In this document: in pieces, positions 1-7,502 of the stretch
How the letters are laid out: every line of letters begins with the position of its first letter
How positions within the stretch are numbered: position 1 is the stretch's first letter
NCBI GenBank assembly: GCA_028687035.1
Contig: JAQUAX010000001.1
Coordinates: 124,001-188,000 of the forward strand
Length of the DNA: 64,000 nt
Reading direction: 5' to 3'
DNA from: Dechloromonas sp.
Lineage (GTDB): Bacteria; Pseudomonadota; Gammaproteobacteria; Burkholderiales; Rhodocyclaceae
The notes under the pieces: generated by a model
The model's input: the letters and a program-made list of their open reading frames with translations, nothing else
What the model was told of the DNA's origin: nothing
Database searches by the model: none
Translations under genes and position numbers: made by a program

Positions 1-41
1 GTGCTTGCTTTCTCCGCCCCCATCCATATTACGGGGGTTCC

Positions 42-1244
42 ATGGAAGCGTATCAATCCGGCAGCAACGTGCTGTTCATCCTTCTCGGCGCCATCATGGT
101 GCTGGCCATGCATGCGGGCTTCGCCTTTCTCGAGGTCGGCACCGTCCGCAAGAAGAACCAGGTCAACGCGCTGGTCAAGATTCTGAGCGATTTCGGCGTG
201 TCGACCGTGGCCTACTTCTTCGTCGGCTACGGCGTCGCCTACGGCGTGCATTTCTTCTCCGGCGTCGACACGCTGATGGAGAAGAGCGGCTTCGAACTGA
301 CCAAGTTCTTCTTCCTGCTGACCTTCGCCGCGGCGATCCCGGCGATCATTTCCGGCGGCATCGCCGAGCGCGCGAAATTCCATCCGCAGCTGATGGCGAC
401 CTTCCTGCTGGTCGGCTTCGTCTATCCCTTCTTCGAGGGCATCGCGTGGAACCAGCACTTCGGCGTCCAGGCCTGGCTGAAGGCCAGCTTCGGCGAGGAA
501 TTCCACGATTTCGCCGGCTCCGTCGTCGTGCATGCGATGGGCGGCTGGATCGCGCTGCCCGCCGTGCTGCTGCTCGGCGCCCGCTACGGCCGCTACACCA
601 AGGACGGCCGGATGTCCGCCCACCCGCCGTCGTCGATTCCCTTCCTGGCGCTCGGCGCCTGGATCCTGACCGTCGGCTGGTTCGGCTTCAACGTGATGAG
701 CGCGCAGACGCTGGACAAGATTTCCGGCCTGGTCGCGCTGAATTCGCTGATGGCGATGGTCGGCGGCACGCTGGTTGCCCTCGTGCTGGGCAAGAACGAC
801 CCGGGCTTCGTGCATAACGGCCCGCTGGCCGGGCTGGTCGCCGTCTGCGCCGGTTCCGATCTGATGCACCCGATCGGGGCGCTGGTCGTCGGCGGCATTG
901 CCGGCGCGCTGTTCGTCGTGATGTTCACGCTGACCCAGAACCGCTGGAAGATCGACGACGTGCTCGGTGTCTGGCCGCTGCACGGCCTGTGCGGCGCCTG
1001 GGGCGGCATCGCGGCCGGCATCTTCGGCAGCAAGGCGCTTGGCGGTGCCGGCGGCGTCGCCTTCATGCCGCAGCTGATCATGACCGGCCTGGCCATCGTC
1101 ATCGCGCTGGCCGGCGGGGCGGCCGTCTATGGCCTGCTGAAGCTGACGCTCGGCCTGCGCCTCGACCAGGAAGAGGAATACAACGGCGCCGACCTCAGCA
1201 TCCACAAGATCACCGCGACGCCGGAGCGGGAGCCGAACTGGTAG
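42..1244 (+). CDS. amtB: Ammonium transporter (Amt/Rh family)
   Basis: An inner-membrane channel that conducts ammonium/ammonia. The 400-residue product is almost entirely hydrophobic, with about 11 predicted membrane spans, and reads through the family landmarks. The twin pore histidines are visible at about H164 (in VVHAMGGW) and H314 (in WPLHGLCGAWGG). The N-terminus starts directly in the first span and has no obvious cleavable signal peptide, as in many proteobacterial Amt proteins. ATG at 42 is preceded by a G-rich stretch (GGGGG) at a workable distance. The gene usually follows glnK; any such gene would lie left of the window, so this cannot be tested here. Family assignment is secure; specificity for ammonium over methylammonium is assumed from the family. 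Confidence 0.95.
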   Translation: MEAYQSGSNVLFILLGAIMVLAMHAGFAFLEVGTVRKKNQVNALVKILSDFGVSTVAYFFVGYGVAYGVHFFSGVDTLMEKSGFELTKFFFLLTFAAAIPAIISGGIAERAKFHPQLMATFLLVGFVYPFFEGIAWNQHFGVQAWLKASFGEEFHDFAGSVVVHAMGGWIALPAVLLLGARYGRYTKDGRMSAHPPSSIPFLALGAWILTVGWFGFNVMSAQTLDKISGLVALNSLMAMVGGTLVALVLGKNDPGFVHNGPLAGLVAVCAGSDLMHPIGALVVGGIAGALFVVMFTLTQNRWKIDDVLGVWPLHGLCGAWGGIAAGIFGSKALGGAGGVAFMPQLIMTGLAIVIALAGGAAVYGLLKLTLGLRLDQEEEYNGADLSIHKITATPEREPNW

Positions 1245-1307
1245 TGATTTGAGCGGAAGCAATAAAGTCTGTCGGGCGGGAACGAAGCCTGTCGGACGGT
1301 AGATGAA

Positions 1308-1340
1308 CAAGGCCTGGCAATTGCCGGGCTTTGTGTTTGT
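1308..1340 (+). terminator. Possible Rho-independent terminator after amtB
   Basis: An imperfect hairpin (CAAGGCCTGGCA against TGCCGGGCTTTG) is followed by a broken T-rich stretch, about 65 bases after the amtB stop. The T-tract is interrupted by G, so this is a modest call. Confidence 0.4.
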
Positions 1341-1461
1341 CGGGCTTCCGGTCATCGGTCAAATGGCCCGCACGAAGAATATGGCCGCCCGAGACTCTCT
1401 CGTATCAACGAGACGGTGATTGATAGAATTCGCTCCCACTGCGCTGTCCCGAACTACCGCC

Positions 1462-1992
1462 ATGCCCCCCAAAATTCCGCCCAAATATCTGGCTGGTTAC
1501 CCACCGGCGCTGGTGGAACAGGTATGTCAGCTGATCGGGCAAGACCGGCTGGAAACCGTATTGCTGCAGAAATACCCGGCCGCTCACGGCGTACGTACCG
1601 ACAGGGCGTTGTACGACTACGTCTCGGAAATCAAGAACACCTACCTGCGCAACGCCGGGCAAGTGAGCAAGGTGATGTTCGATAGCCGGCTGCAGGTAAT
1701 CCAGCATGCCTTGGGGACGCACACCAGCATTTCGCGGATACAGGGCGCCAAGCTGCAGGCGAAGCGCGAGATCCGCATTGCGTCGATCTTCAGGGACATG
1801 CCGCCCGAGTTTCTGCGCATGATCGTCGTGCACGAGGTCGCCCACATGAAGGAACGGGCGCATGACAAGGCCTTTTATCAGCTCTGCCGGCATATGGAAC
1901 CGAACTACCATCAAGTCGAACTCGATTTGCGCATTTACCTGAGCCACCTCGAAATCACCGGCCGGCCCCTGTGGGCCACGGCCTCGGCCTAG
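1462..1992 (+). CDS. YgjP/DUF45-type zinc metallopeptidase
   Basis: A 176-residue protein with the HExxH zinc motif (H124, E125, H128 in HEVAHMKERAH), followed by HDKAFYQLCRHMEP. This is the arrangement of the YgjP-like (WLM/DUF45) metallopeptidase domain, where the HxxxF segment supplies the third ligand. No signal peptide or membrane span is present, so it is probably cytoplasmic. A TTG 42 bases upstream (1420) is also in frame. ATG 1462 was preferred because the residues between the two starts look non-conserved and the product then begins close to the domain. Physiological substrates of this family are poorly known. It stands alone between amtB and an A+T-rich gene. Confidence 0.75.
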   Translation: MPPKIPPKYLAGYPPALVEQVCQLIGQDRLETVLLQKYPAAHGVRTDRALYDYVSEIKNTYLRNAGQVSKVMFDSRLQVIQHALGTHTSISRIQGAKLQAKREIRIASIFRDMPPEFLRMIVVHEVAHMKERAHDKAFYQLCRHMEPNYHQVELDLRIYLSHLEITGRPLWATASA

Positions 1993-2345
1993 AGACCGGC
2001 CGCCTTTCGCTGCCGCCACCTATGGATGGCGGCTTTCCGGCAAGGGGGGACTACGTCCTATACCGGCCACAAGCAGACCGTGGAAGGCCTTTCCCAAAGC
2101 TGCCGTAAGCGATCAACTTCTTTGAATTGACAATGACAGATGCAATTCACGTAGGCAAAATATGCCCTCAATTTCACCTGTGCCGCATATGACTGCCATC
2201 TACTCACAAAAACATCGCTTAAGTTCGGTTGAAAGGCAGGCTGAGTGCGCCATCCAAGCTGAAGCTGTTTCCAGAACATACGTCGCGTCGCCAGTTTGTA
2301 CTGCAAATATGCCGTCCACTTCACGCGGGGCAGAAGGGAGCTTTG
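1993..2345 (+). other. Intergenic stretch, no gene supported
   Basis: About 350 bases separate the metallopeptidase from the A+T-rich gene. Base composition falls steadily toward A+T from about 2100 onward, which suggests the boundary of acquired DNA. An 88-codon open frame on the minus strand (2058-2324) has no recognisable features and is not called. No tRNA, direct repeat or clear attachment site could be identified by eye. Confidence 0.4.
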
Positions 2346-3248
2346 ATGCTACCTAAAGCAATCGAATTAAAAGCGAAGGGAATCGTTAAAAAAATTGAGC
2401 AAGGCTTATTTTCTGAAGATGATATTGAATTGCTACTTATCCGACTTAGAGAATACGTAGACGCAAAGAGCATCTTTAGAGAGATATCCCATTTCATTGC
2501 GCATCACAAGCGGGACTCAGGCCTAACCTTTCTTTCCCTTTACAAGGTTTACTGCCGAATGAGGGCTTACGGTGAATTTCAGTACCACAAGAAGCAGCTT
2601 GACCTTAGTAGGCCAATAGAGAAGTGGTTCTATGATTTTGTTCTCTTTCAGTTAGATGAAATTGAAAGCCATGTTTTGAAGAAAAAATATGGATTTAGCC
2701 GAAAGGAAGCCAAGAGGGTTTTTAAGTCATTCTTTACCGAGGACAACGACATATATAGACTCGGAAAGGTCGCAAACCAAGATTTGGCAAACATAGTTAA
2801 CGAGGCATCAAGCTTCATAAAAATACAGCCCCTGTTTAGTTGCGACGAAATCGTAGATGGATTTTATCAATCTCTTAATAATCTTGGCCTAATCAACGAT
2901 CAGGGCGAATTCAAAAAGCAGTCAGACAAACTGATTTTGAGTTTATTGGTACTCATGCATAAACGTGAGTTCCATATTGGAAAAGATGTGTTTGGTAAAA
3001 CGGAAGTGGATTGCCCTGCGGATGGATTCGGTAAAATCAAAAACCTTGAATTACGCGGCACAATTCAAGTCCCCAATTTGGTGGCCATTGTTGTTACCTT
3101 GATTGAAACGTCGTTAGATTGCGCAGCTTGGTGTGATCCTGAACTATTGGCTCAGAAGGAAACCAACTTTAAAGGGCATTTCTGGACTGTTTTTGACCAA
3201 AGTGCGGACCTAACCGTTGGAGAAAACGGAAAATTGCGAAGGCTTTGA
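2346..3248 (+). CDS. Hypothetical protein, A+T-rich, probably acquired
   Basis: A 300-residue protein that I do not recognise. It starts at ATG 2346, chosen because a good ribosome site (AGGGAG) lies just upstream and because the upstream in-frame extension reads like non-coding sequence. The product is soluble, lysine- and phenylalanine-rich, with alternating helices. The segment KKYGFSRKEAKRVFKSFF could be a helical DNA- or protein-binding element, but no catalytic motif stands out. Codon use (AAA, ATT, TTA) and base composition are strikingly A+T-rich compared with the G+C-rich genes on both sides, a sign of horizontal transfer. It has no partner genes of similar composition. Function is unknown; an anti-phage or cargo role is possible only by context. 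Confidence 0.7.
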   Translation: MLPKAIELKAKGIVKKIEQGLFSEDDIELLLIRLREYVDAKSIFREISHFIAHHKRDSGLTFLSLYKVYCRMRAYGEFQYHKKQLDLSRPIEKWFYDFVLFQLDEIESHVLKKKYGFSRKEAKRVFKSFFTEDNDIYRLGKVANQDLANIVNEASSFIKIQPLFSCDEIVDGFYQSLNNLGLINDQGEFKKQSDKLILSLLVLMHKREFHIGKDVFGKTEVDCPADGFGKIKNLELRGTIQVPNLVAIVVTLIETSLDCAAWCDPELLAQKETNFKGHFWTVFDQSADLTVGENGKLRRL

Positions 3249-3446
3249 GCCTAACAGCGGTTGAGCGGCAGCTGATTGCGGATTGGCGATCTGGCAGCTT
3301 TCCGAGCGGGGCGGACCGTTGAATGGGAGCCACTGAAACGGCCTGCCCCTCTGGTTGCGGCCGATTTCTGCCTGCCAGGAACCGCTACAGGTGGGCTCAT
3401 GTAAACTAAGCCTTTGAACCATGTCGCCAGGCGAAAGGATGCAATC

Positions 3447-3722
3447 ATGACCAAGAAGACACAGGTTTCTGTCGCCAACGACGCAGAAGACTATAGAGAC
3501 GTGGTGGTACGCATTAATCTCGATGGAAAAACGGACTGGTTGTTTACGACAAGTCTGGATAAAGAGTTCGATTTCATCCTTGAGGATGCGTCGCCTCGTT
3601 CTTCGGCCACTGACGCCGAGGACTTCGTCGATAACGACAGGGTGCCGCCGGACGTGCTCGCCGAGTTTGAGCGTGTTCAGCCGGAGGTGATGGCACTGTT
3701 GCAGCCCGATACGCAGCAATGA
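3447..3722 (+). CDS. Small acidic hypothetical protein
   Basis: A 91-residue protein starting at ATG 3447 (GCGAAAGGATGCAATC upstream supplies an AGGA site). It is acidic and soluble, with a segment resembling a short beta sheet (VVVRINLDGKTDWLFTTSLD) and an aspartate/glutamate-rich C-terminus. No family is recognised. Normal host base composition and a plausible ribosome site support it being real. It lies 64 bases before the exonuclease gene and may be cotranscribed with it. Confidence 0.55.
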   Translation: MTKKTQVSVANDAEDYRDVVVRINLDGKTDWLFTTSLDKEFDFILEDASPRSSATDAEDFVDNDRVPPDVLAEFERVQPEVMALLQPDTQQ

Positions 3723-3786
3723 CTATCGAAGTCGAACGCTCACCAAATCGGGACGACCAATCGATCTCCCCCGTTCGCCAGCAAGT

Positions 3787-4479
3787 GTGGTGCCGACCGT
3801 GATTGCACACGATCCTTCAGCACTGCCGCTCTACCAAGGTATCCGGCTGGAAGATGTGCACCTTGTCCAGTCGCCGGCAGAAGAGGCTGCCGCCCTCAAG
3901 GCTTTGATGGCCGCTGATGCCATCGGCTTCGATACCGAATCGAAGCCGACCTTTGCCAAGGGAGAAGTCTCTGACGGTCCGCACCTGGTTCAGTTGGCCA
4001 CTGATGACAAAGCATATTTGTTTCCAATTGCTCGCGGTCCGGCATCGGATGTCCTGAGGGCCGTTCTCGAGTCGCCCAAGGTACTGAAAGTCGGCTTCGG
4101 CCTTCGCGACGATCTGCGGCGCCTTCAAACCAAGCTGGGAATCGGTGCCGAACACGTCGTCGATCTGGCAGTCGCCCTGCGTCAAGAAAAACGTAACGAT
4201 GTCGGCGCCAAAACGGCCGTCGTGAGATTTTTTGGGCAGCGCTTGCAGAAGTCCAAGAAAATCTCGACGACGAACTGGTCAAATCGGCGCTTAACCGAGC
4301 AGCAGATGCTGTATGCCGCGAACGATGCACAAGTGGCGTTACGGGTGTATCGGGCCTGGCTGCAAGTGGAAGGAGCCGTCTCGCTCAAGCCGCAGCCGGG
4401 AGTGGCGCCGGAGAAAACCCTTTCTCCACCTGCATCGCCAGGCCTTTTGCGCCGTGTCTGGTCACGCCTGCGGCGATAG
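3787..4479 (+). CDS. 3'-5' exonuclease of the DEDDy (RNase D-like) family
   Basis: A 230-residue protein carrying the three exonuclease motifs. Exo I is D49 and E51 (in GFDTES), Exo II lies around VGFGLRDDLRRL, and Exo III is YAANDAQVALRVY with the Tyr and Asp of the DEDDy subclass. These residues bind the two catalytic metal ions that hydrolyse RNA or DNA from the 3' end. It lacks the HRDC domains of full-length RNase D, so it is the single-domain form whose substrate (RNA or DNA) is not fixed. The start is GTG at 3787; no in-frame ATG lies nearby upstream. The C-terminal 40 residues are basic and low in complexity. Confidence 0.85.
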   Translation: MVPTVIAHDPSALPLYQGIRLEDVHLVQSPAEEAAALKALMAADAIGFDTESKPTFAKGEVSDGPHLVQLATDDKAYLFPIARGPASDVLRAVLESPKVLKVGFGLRDDLRRLQTKLGIGAEHVVDLAVALRQEKRNDVGAKTAVVRFFGQRLQKSKKISTTNWSNRRLTEQQMLYAANDAQVALRVYRAWLQVEGAVSLKPQPGVAPEKTLSPPASPGLLRRVWSRLRR

Positions 4480-4681
4480 CGAGAAGCGGGTCCCGGATAA
4501 GCTGCCGGCCTTGATGCCTGTCGGCTGTCCGGGGGCTACGTATATTCCTGGCCGACTACTGTGCTTCCCCATCGGCAATGGGATGCCCTCCTGGAATAAA
4601 GTGGCATTGCATCGAAAAATCGCCTCGTACCGCTGCGGCTAGAATAACGGCCCAGTCCATTCTGCTGCCGGAGACACCGCC

Positions 4682-5320
4682 ATGTCCGCAATACCCCAAC
4701 TTCTCTCCCCCGTCGAAGCCCGCATCCTCGGGGTCCTCATCGAGAAGGAAAAGACCACGCCGGACGTCTATCCCCTCAGCGTCAATAGCCTCACCGCCGG
4801 GTGCAACCAAAAGACCTCCCGTGATCCGGTGATGAGCCTTTCCGAAGGCGAAATCCAGGCTGCTCTGGAGGAGTTGCACAGCCGCCTCCTGGTGTTGGAG
4901 ACCTCCGGCCGGGTTATGCGCTACGCCCACAACTTTGGCAGGAGCTACCAGCTCCCCGGCGGAGCCGTGGTCTTGCTTGCCGTACTGATGCTGCGGGGGC
5001 CGCAGACGGTGAGCGAACTGCGCGCCAATTGCGACCGCCTCCATCGCTTCGCCGATTCATCTTCTGTGGAAGGCTACCTGGAGGAACTTGCCGCCAGGCC
5101 GGAAGGGGCCATGGCAGTCCGCCTGCCGAAACAACCGGGGTCCCGAGAGCATCGCTGGGCCCACCTGCTTTGCGGCGAACTCCCCGCTGGCCCGGCAGCC
5201 GTTGTGGAGACGATATCCCAGGCGGGCACGCTGGATTTGGAGAAGCGGGTGGCGCGACTGGAGGAGGAAGTGGCCGAACTGCGAACCATGGTGGCGAGGC
5301 TCCTGCCGCCCCTGGCTTGA
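4682..5320 (+). CDS. yceH: YceH family (DUF480) winged-helix protein
   Basis: A 212-residue protein that opens with the hallmark LSPVEARILGVLIEKEKTTPDVYPLSVNS in pieces (L8-E22 and T25-S36), followed by a second winged-helix segment around LRGPQTVSELRANCDRLHRF. The family consists of two winged helices and a C-terminal coiled coil, here EKRVARLEEEVAELR. Its length matches the family. The function is not established; it is expected to be a cytoplasmic regulator or adaptor. ATG 4682 is preceded by a GGAG site (CCGGAGACACCGCC). It is convergent with the photolyase gene; a partly paired inverted repeat (5325-5361) between them could serve both as terminator. Confidence 0.88.
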   Translation: MSAIPQLLSPVEARILGVLIEKEKTTPDVYPLSVNSLTAGCNQKTSRDPVMSLSEGEIQAALEELHSRLLVLETSGRVMRYAHNFGRSYQLPGGAVVLLAVLMLRGPQTVSELRANCDRLHRFADSSSVEGYLEELAARPEGAMAVRLPKQPGSREHRWAHLLCGELPAGPAAVVETISQAGTLDLEKRVARLEEEVAELRTMVARLLPPLA

Positions 5321-5387
5321 TTCCTTCCCGGGCTTACTACCGCCCGATTCTGCCCGGGGAATCGTCCAGCCCTCGGCCAGCGTGCAG

Positions 5388-6908
5388 TCAGAAATCCAGG
5401 GAAAGCTGGTCGTGCTGTTCTTTGGCTTTTTTCCCAGCGCTCGTGCTGCGCTTGCGCGAGCCGTGGCGTGTGACGATGGCCGCCTTGGCGGCCTTGATTT
5501 CCGGGCGGGCCCGCAGCGCGAAAAGGCGGGTTTTGGCCTCGCGGGTGGCGCTCTCCAGATCAACCAGCGGCGTGGGTAAATCGGTATCGGCCAGGCCATG
5601 CCGTGTCCGCAGGTCGGCCGGCATGCGCCAGGGCTCGAAGATCCACGCTTCGGGCACGCGGCGCAGGTGCGGCAGCCAGCGGCGGACGAAAACGCCCTTG
5701 GGGTCGTGGTCTCTAGCCTGTTTCAAGGGGTTGTAGATGCGCGGAACGTTGATGCCGGTGGTGCCGGATTGCATTTGCATCTGGCTCCAGTGGATGCCGG
5801 GCTCGTAGTCAAGAAACTGGCGAGCGAGCCACAGGCCGACCGGCCGCCAATGCAGCCAGAGCGGATAGGCTGCGACCGAGACCAGCATGGCCCGCATGCG
5901 GAAATTGAGCCAGCCGTTTTCCCGCAACATGGCGACGCAGGCATCGACCAGCGGCCAGCCGGTGCGGCCGGCGACCAGCGCGGCGAAACGTTCGGCGTTC
6001 CAGCCGTCTTCACGCAGGCCGTCGTAGCCCCGGTGAAGATTGGCGTATTCCAGCCCCGGTTCGCTCTCGAGTTTCTGTATGAAATGGCAGTGCCAGTGGA
6101 GGCGGCTGATGAAGGCCGTCAGACCGGCCACGCGTCGGTCCCCGGCGGGCAATTGCGCTTTGCGCAGGCGCGTGGCCTGAACCACCTCGCGCAAGCCGAG
6201 GCAGCCGTAAGCCAGGTAGGGGGAGAGCCGCGAACAGGCATTGGGGGCCGACAAGGGCGATGAGATGCCGCCACGATATTGCCCGCTACGCTCGTCGAGG
6301 AATTCGGCAAGCACGGAGAGTCCGGCTGCACGGCCGCCGGCCTGGCGGCCAGGCGGTTGCCAGTCGTCCAGTCCGAGCGCTTGGGCGTGGGGCGGCGGTT
6401 CGTCCGGCCAGGGGAGGGGGGCGAACACGATGTCGGCGGGTAGTGCGACCTGGGGCTGGGCGATGAAGTTTTCCCAAAGGCCTTGCCATCGGTCGCGGTC
6501 GGCGAGGCGGCGGACCACCCCGAACTGCGGGTATTCATGCCAGCCCACGCCACGCCTCGCACACCACCGGCCGACGGCCAGGTCGCGGGCGTAGGTATGG
6601 CGGTTGCCGGTTTCCTCGTGGGCGTAGATCGCCGTGAAGGGCTTGGCGGCGTGAAGCCGGCTCAGGACGTCGATCACTTCGCCGGTGACGACATGCAGCC
6701 GGCCGCCCAGCTTGCGCAGGTCCCGATACACATCGCGCAGGCTTTCGATGATGAATTCGTAGTGCTGGCGGGCGGCATCGGGTTGCGCCCACAAGGAAGG
6801 TTCGACGACATAAAGGCAGAGTACCGGTCCGTTCCGGGCCGCCGCTGCCAGCGCTGCATGATCGGCAACGCGCAGGTCGCGCTTGAACCAGACGACGCCG
6901 TAGGACAT
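5388..6908 (-). CDS. Photolyase/cryptochrome family flavoprotein, divergent subfamily
   Basis: A 506-residue cryptochrome/photolyase protein. The N-terminal Rossmann antenna domain starts with VVWFKRDLRVADHAAL, and the C-terminal FAD domain contains GRTGWPLVDACVAMLRENGWLNFRMR. Family members repair UV-induced pyrimidine dimers with blue light. The segment equivalent to the E. coli NNGGWQW loop reads IHWSQMQMQSGTTGIN, so the FAD-contacting Asn and the inner Trp of the classical electron-transfer triad are not at their usual places. This pattern is, as I recall it, typical of a separate bacterial photolyase-like subfamily. A basic tail (KRSTSAGKKAK) ends the protein. A palindrome lies 144 bases upstream (7052-7066). 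Repair rather than signalling is inferred. Confidence 0.88.
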   Translation of the reverse strand: MSYGVVWFKRDLRVADHAALAAAARNGPVLCLYVVEPSLWAQPDAARQHYEFIIESLRDVYRDLRKLGGRLHVVTGEVIDVLSRLHAAKPFTAIYAHEETGNRHTYARDLAVGRWCARRGVGWHEYPQFGVVRRLADRDRWQGLWENFIAQPQVALPADIVFAPLPWPDEPPPHAQALGLDDWQPPGRQAGGRAAGLSVLAEFLDERSGQYRGGISSPLSAPNACSRLSPYLAYGCLGLREVVQATRLRKAQLPAGDRRVAGLTAFISRLHWHCHFIQKLESEPGLEYANLHRGYDGLREDGWNAERFAALVAGRTGWPLVDACVAMLRENGWLNFRMRAMLVSVAAYPLWLHWRPVGLWLARQFLDYEPGIHWSQMQMQSGTTGINVPRIYNPLKQARDHDPKGVFVRRWLPHLRRVPEAWIFEPWRMPADLRTRHGLADTDLPTPLVDLESATREAKTRLFALRARPEIKAAKAAIVTRHGSRKRSTSAGKKAKEQHDQLSLDF

Positions 6909-6914
6909 GCCCGC

Positions 6915-7049
6915 TCAGTCCGGCCTGAAAGCGATAGCGACCGGCTGCCCGGGCGAACGGCCCGGCAGCCGGGCCTGCTGCAATTCGATGGCGCGGCACG
7001 AGGCGGAGGCTCTTGCGCCGATGATCGGGGTGCCTGGTTTGTTTTTCAT
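6915..7049 (-). CDS. Possible small open frame ahead of the photolyase
   Basis: A 44-codon frame starts with ATG two bases after the palindromic operator (on the minus strand) and ends 6 bases before the photolyase ATG. No family is recognised and there is no clear ribosome site, so it could equally be the photolyase leader RNA. Its only support is the tight spacing to both neighbours. Confidence 0.22.
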   Translation of the reverse strand: MKNKPGTPIIGARASASCRAIELQQARLPGRSPGQPVAIAFRPD

Positions 7050-7051
7050 AT

Positions 7052-7066
7052 TTTGTCCTGGACAAA
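7052..7066. promoter_or_regulatory. Palindromic operator, copy 1 (photolyase/ABC1 kinase divergent promoter)
   Basis: A perfect inverted repeat with 7-base arms, TTTGTCC-T-GGACAAA, lies between the divergent photolyase and the membrane protein/ABC1 kinase genes. Read on the minus strand, it would sit between a weak -35 (TTCAAA) and -10 (AATATG) with 19-base spacing, the geometry MerR-family activators use. The same sequence recurs at 9372-9386. The regulator is not encoded in the window. Confidence 0.65.
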
Positions 7067-7154
7067 TTTGGTTTGAATTGTAATATCAACAGACTGACAA
7101 AAGTCATGTCCGCTGAGCTTTGCCGTATATCCGACCCATCCGCCAGGAATTCCC

Positions 7155-7502
7155 ATGTCCCGACTGTTCAACAAGCTGCCCGGGTTTCCACTGACACCGT
7201 CGGGCCGGGAGCGCGATGTCCTCCGCCTTCTGCCGCGACTTTTCTGGCGCGGCAGCCTGCTGCTCTGCCTGCCTGCCTTGCTGCTTCGCCTGTGGCTAGA
7301 GTGGCAGCCGGGCAGGGACGTGGGGACGCTGCTGCTGACGACGGATATCTACGTCGCCAGCCTGGTGATCCTGCACTGGACGGTATTGCTGACCGTCGGC
7401 ATTGCCGCATTCATCGTGATGGTCATGAAAGGCCCCGCTTATGTGGCCGATGCCTATCCGCTGGTCGAGAAGGACGAAGCGGAAGGGAGCCTGGGTCGGT
7501 GA
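7155..7502 (+). CDS. Small inner-membrane protein coupled to an ABC1 kinase
   Basis: A 115-residue protein with two strongly hydrophobic segments, about residues 30-48 (SLLLCLPALLLRLWL) and 64-92 (YVASLVILHWTVLLTVGIAAFIVMVM), and a charged C-terminus (VEKDEAEGSLGR). No family is recognised. Its TGA overlaps the GTG start of the downstream ABC1 kinase (GTGA at 7499-7502), so the two are translationally coupled and probably act together at the membrane. It is transcribed divergently from the photolyase across the palindrome at 7052-7066. Confidence 0.7.
   Translation: MSRLFNKLPGFPLTPSGRERDVLRLLPRLFWRGSLLLCLPALLLRLWLEWQPGRDVGTLLLTTDIYVASLVILHWTVLLTVGIAAFIVMVMKGPAYVADAYPLVEKDEAEGSLGR

Noticed and set aside
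2058-2324. Minus-strand open frame of 88 codons in the A+T-rich border
   Set aside because: No family pattern, no clear ribosome site, and it overlaps the upstream region of the well-supported gene at 2346.
3249-3255. GCCTAAC, which resembles one end of an integron attC site, just after the A+T-rich gene
   Set aside because: No matching GTTRRRY partner sequence was found within the next 150 bases, so a full attC hairpin is not supported.
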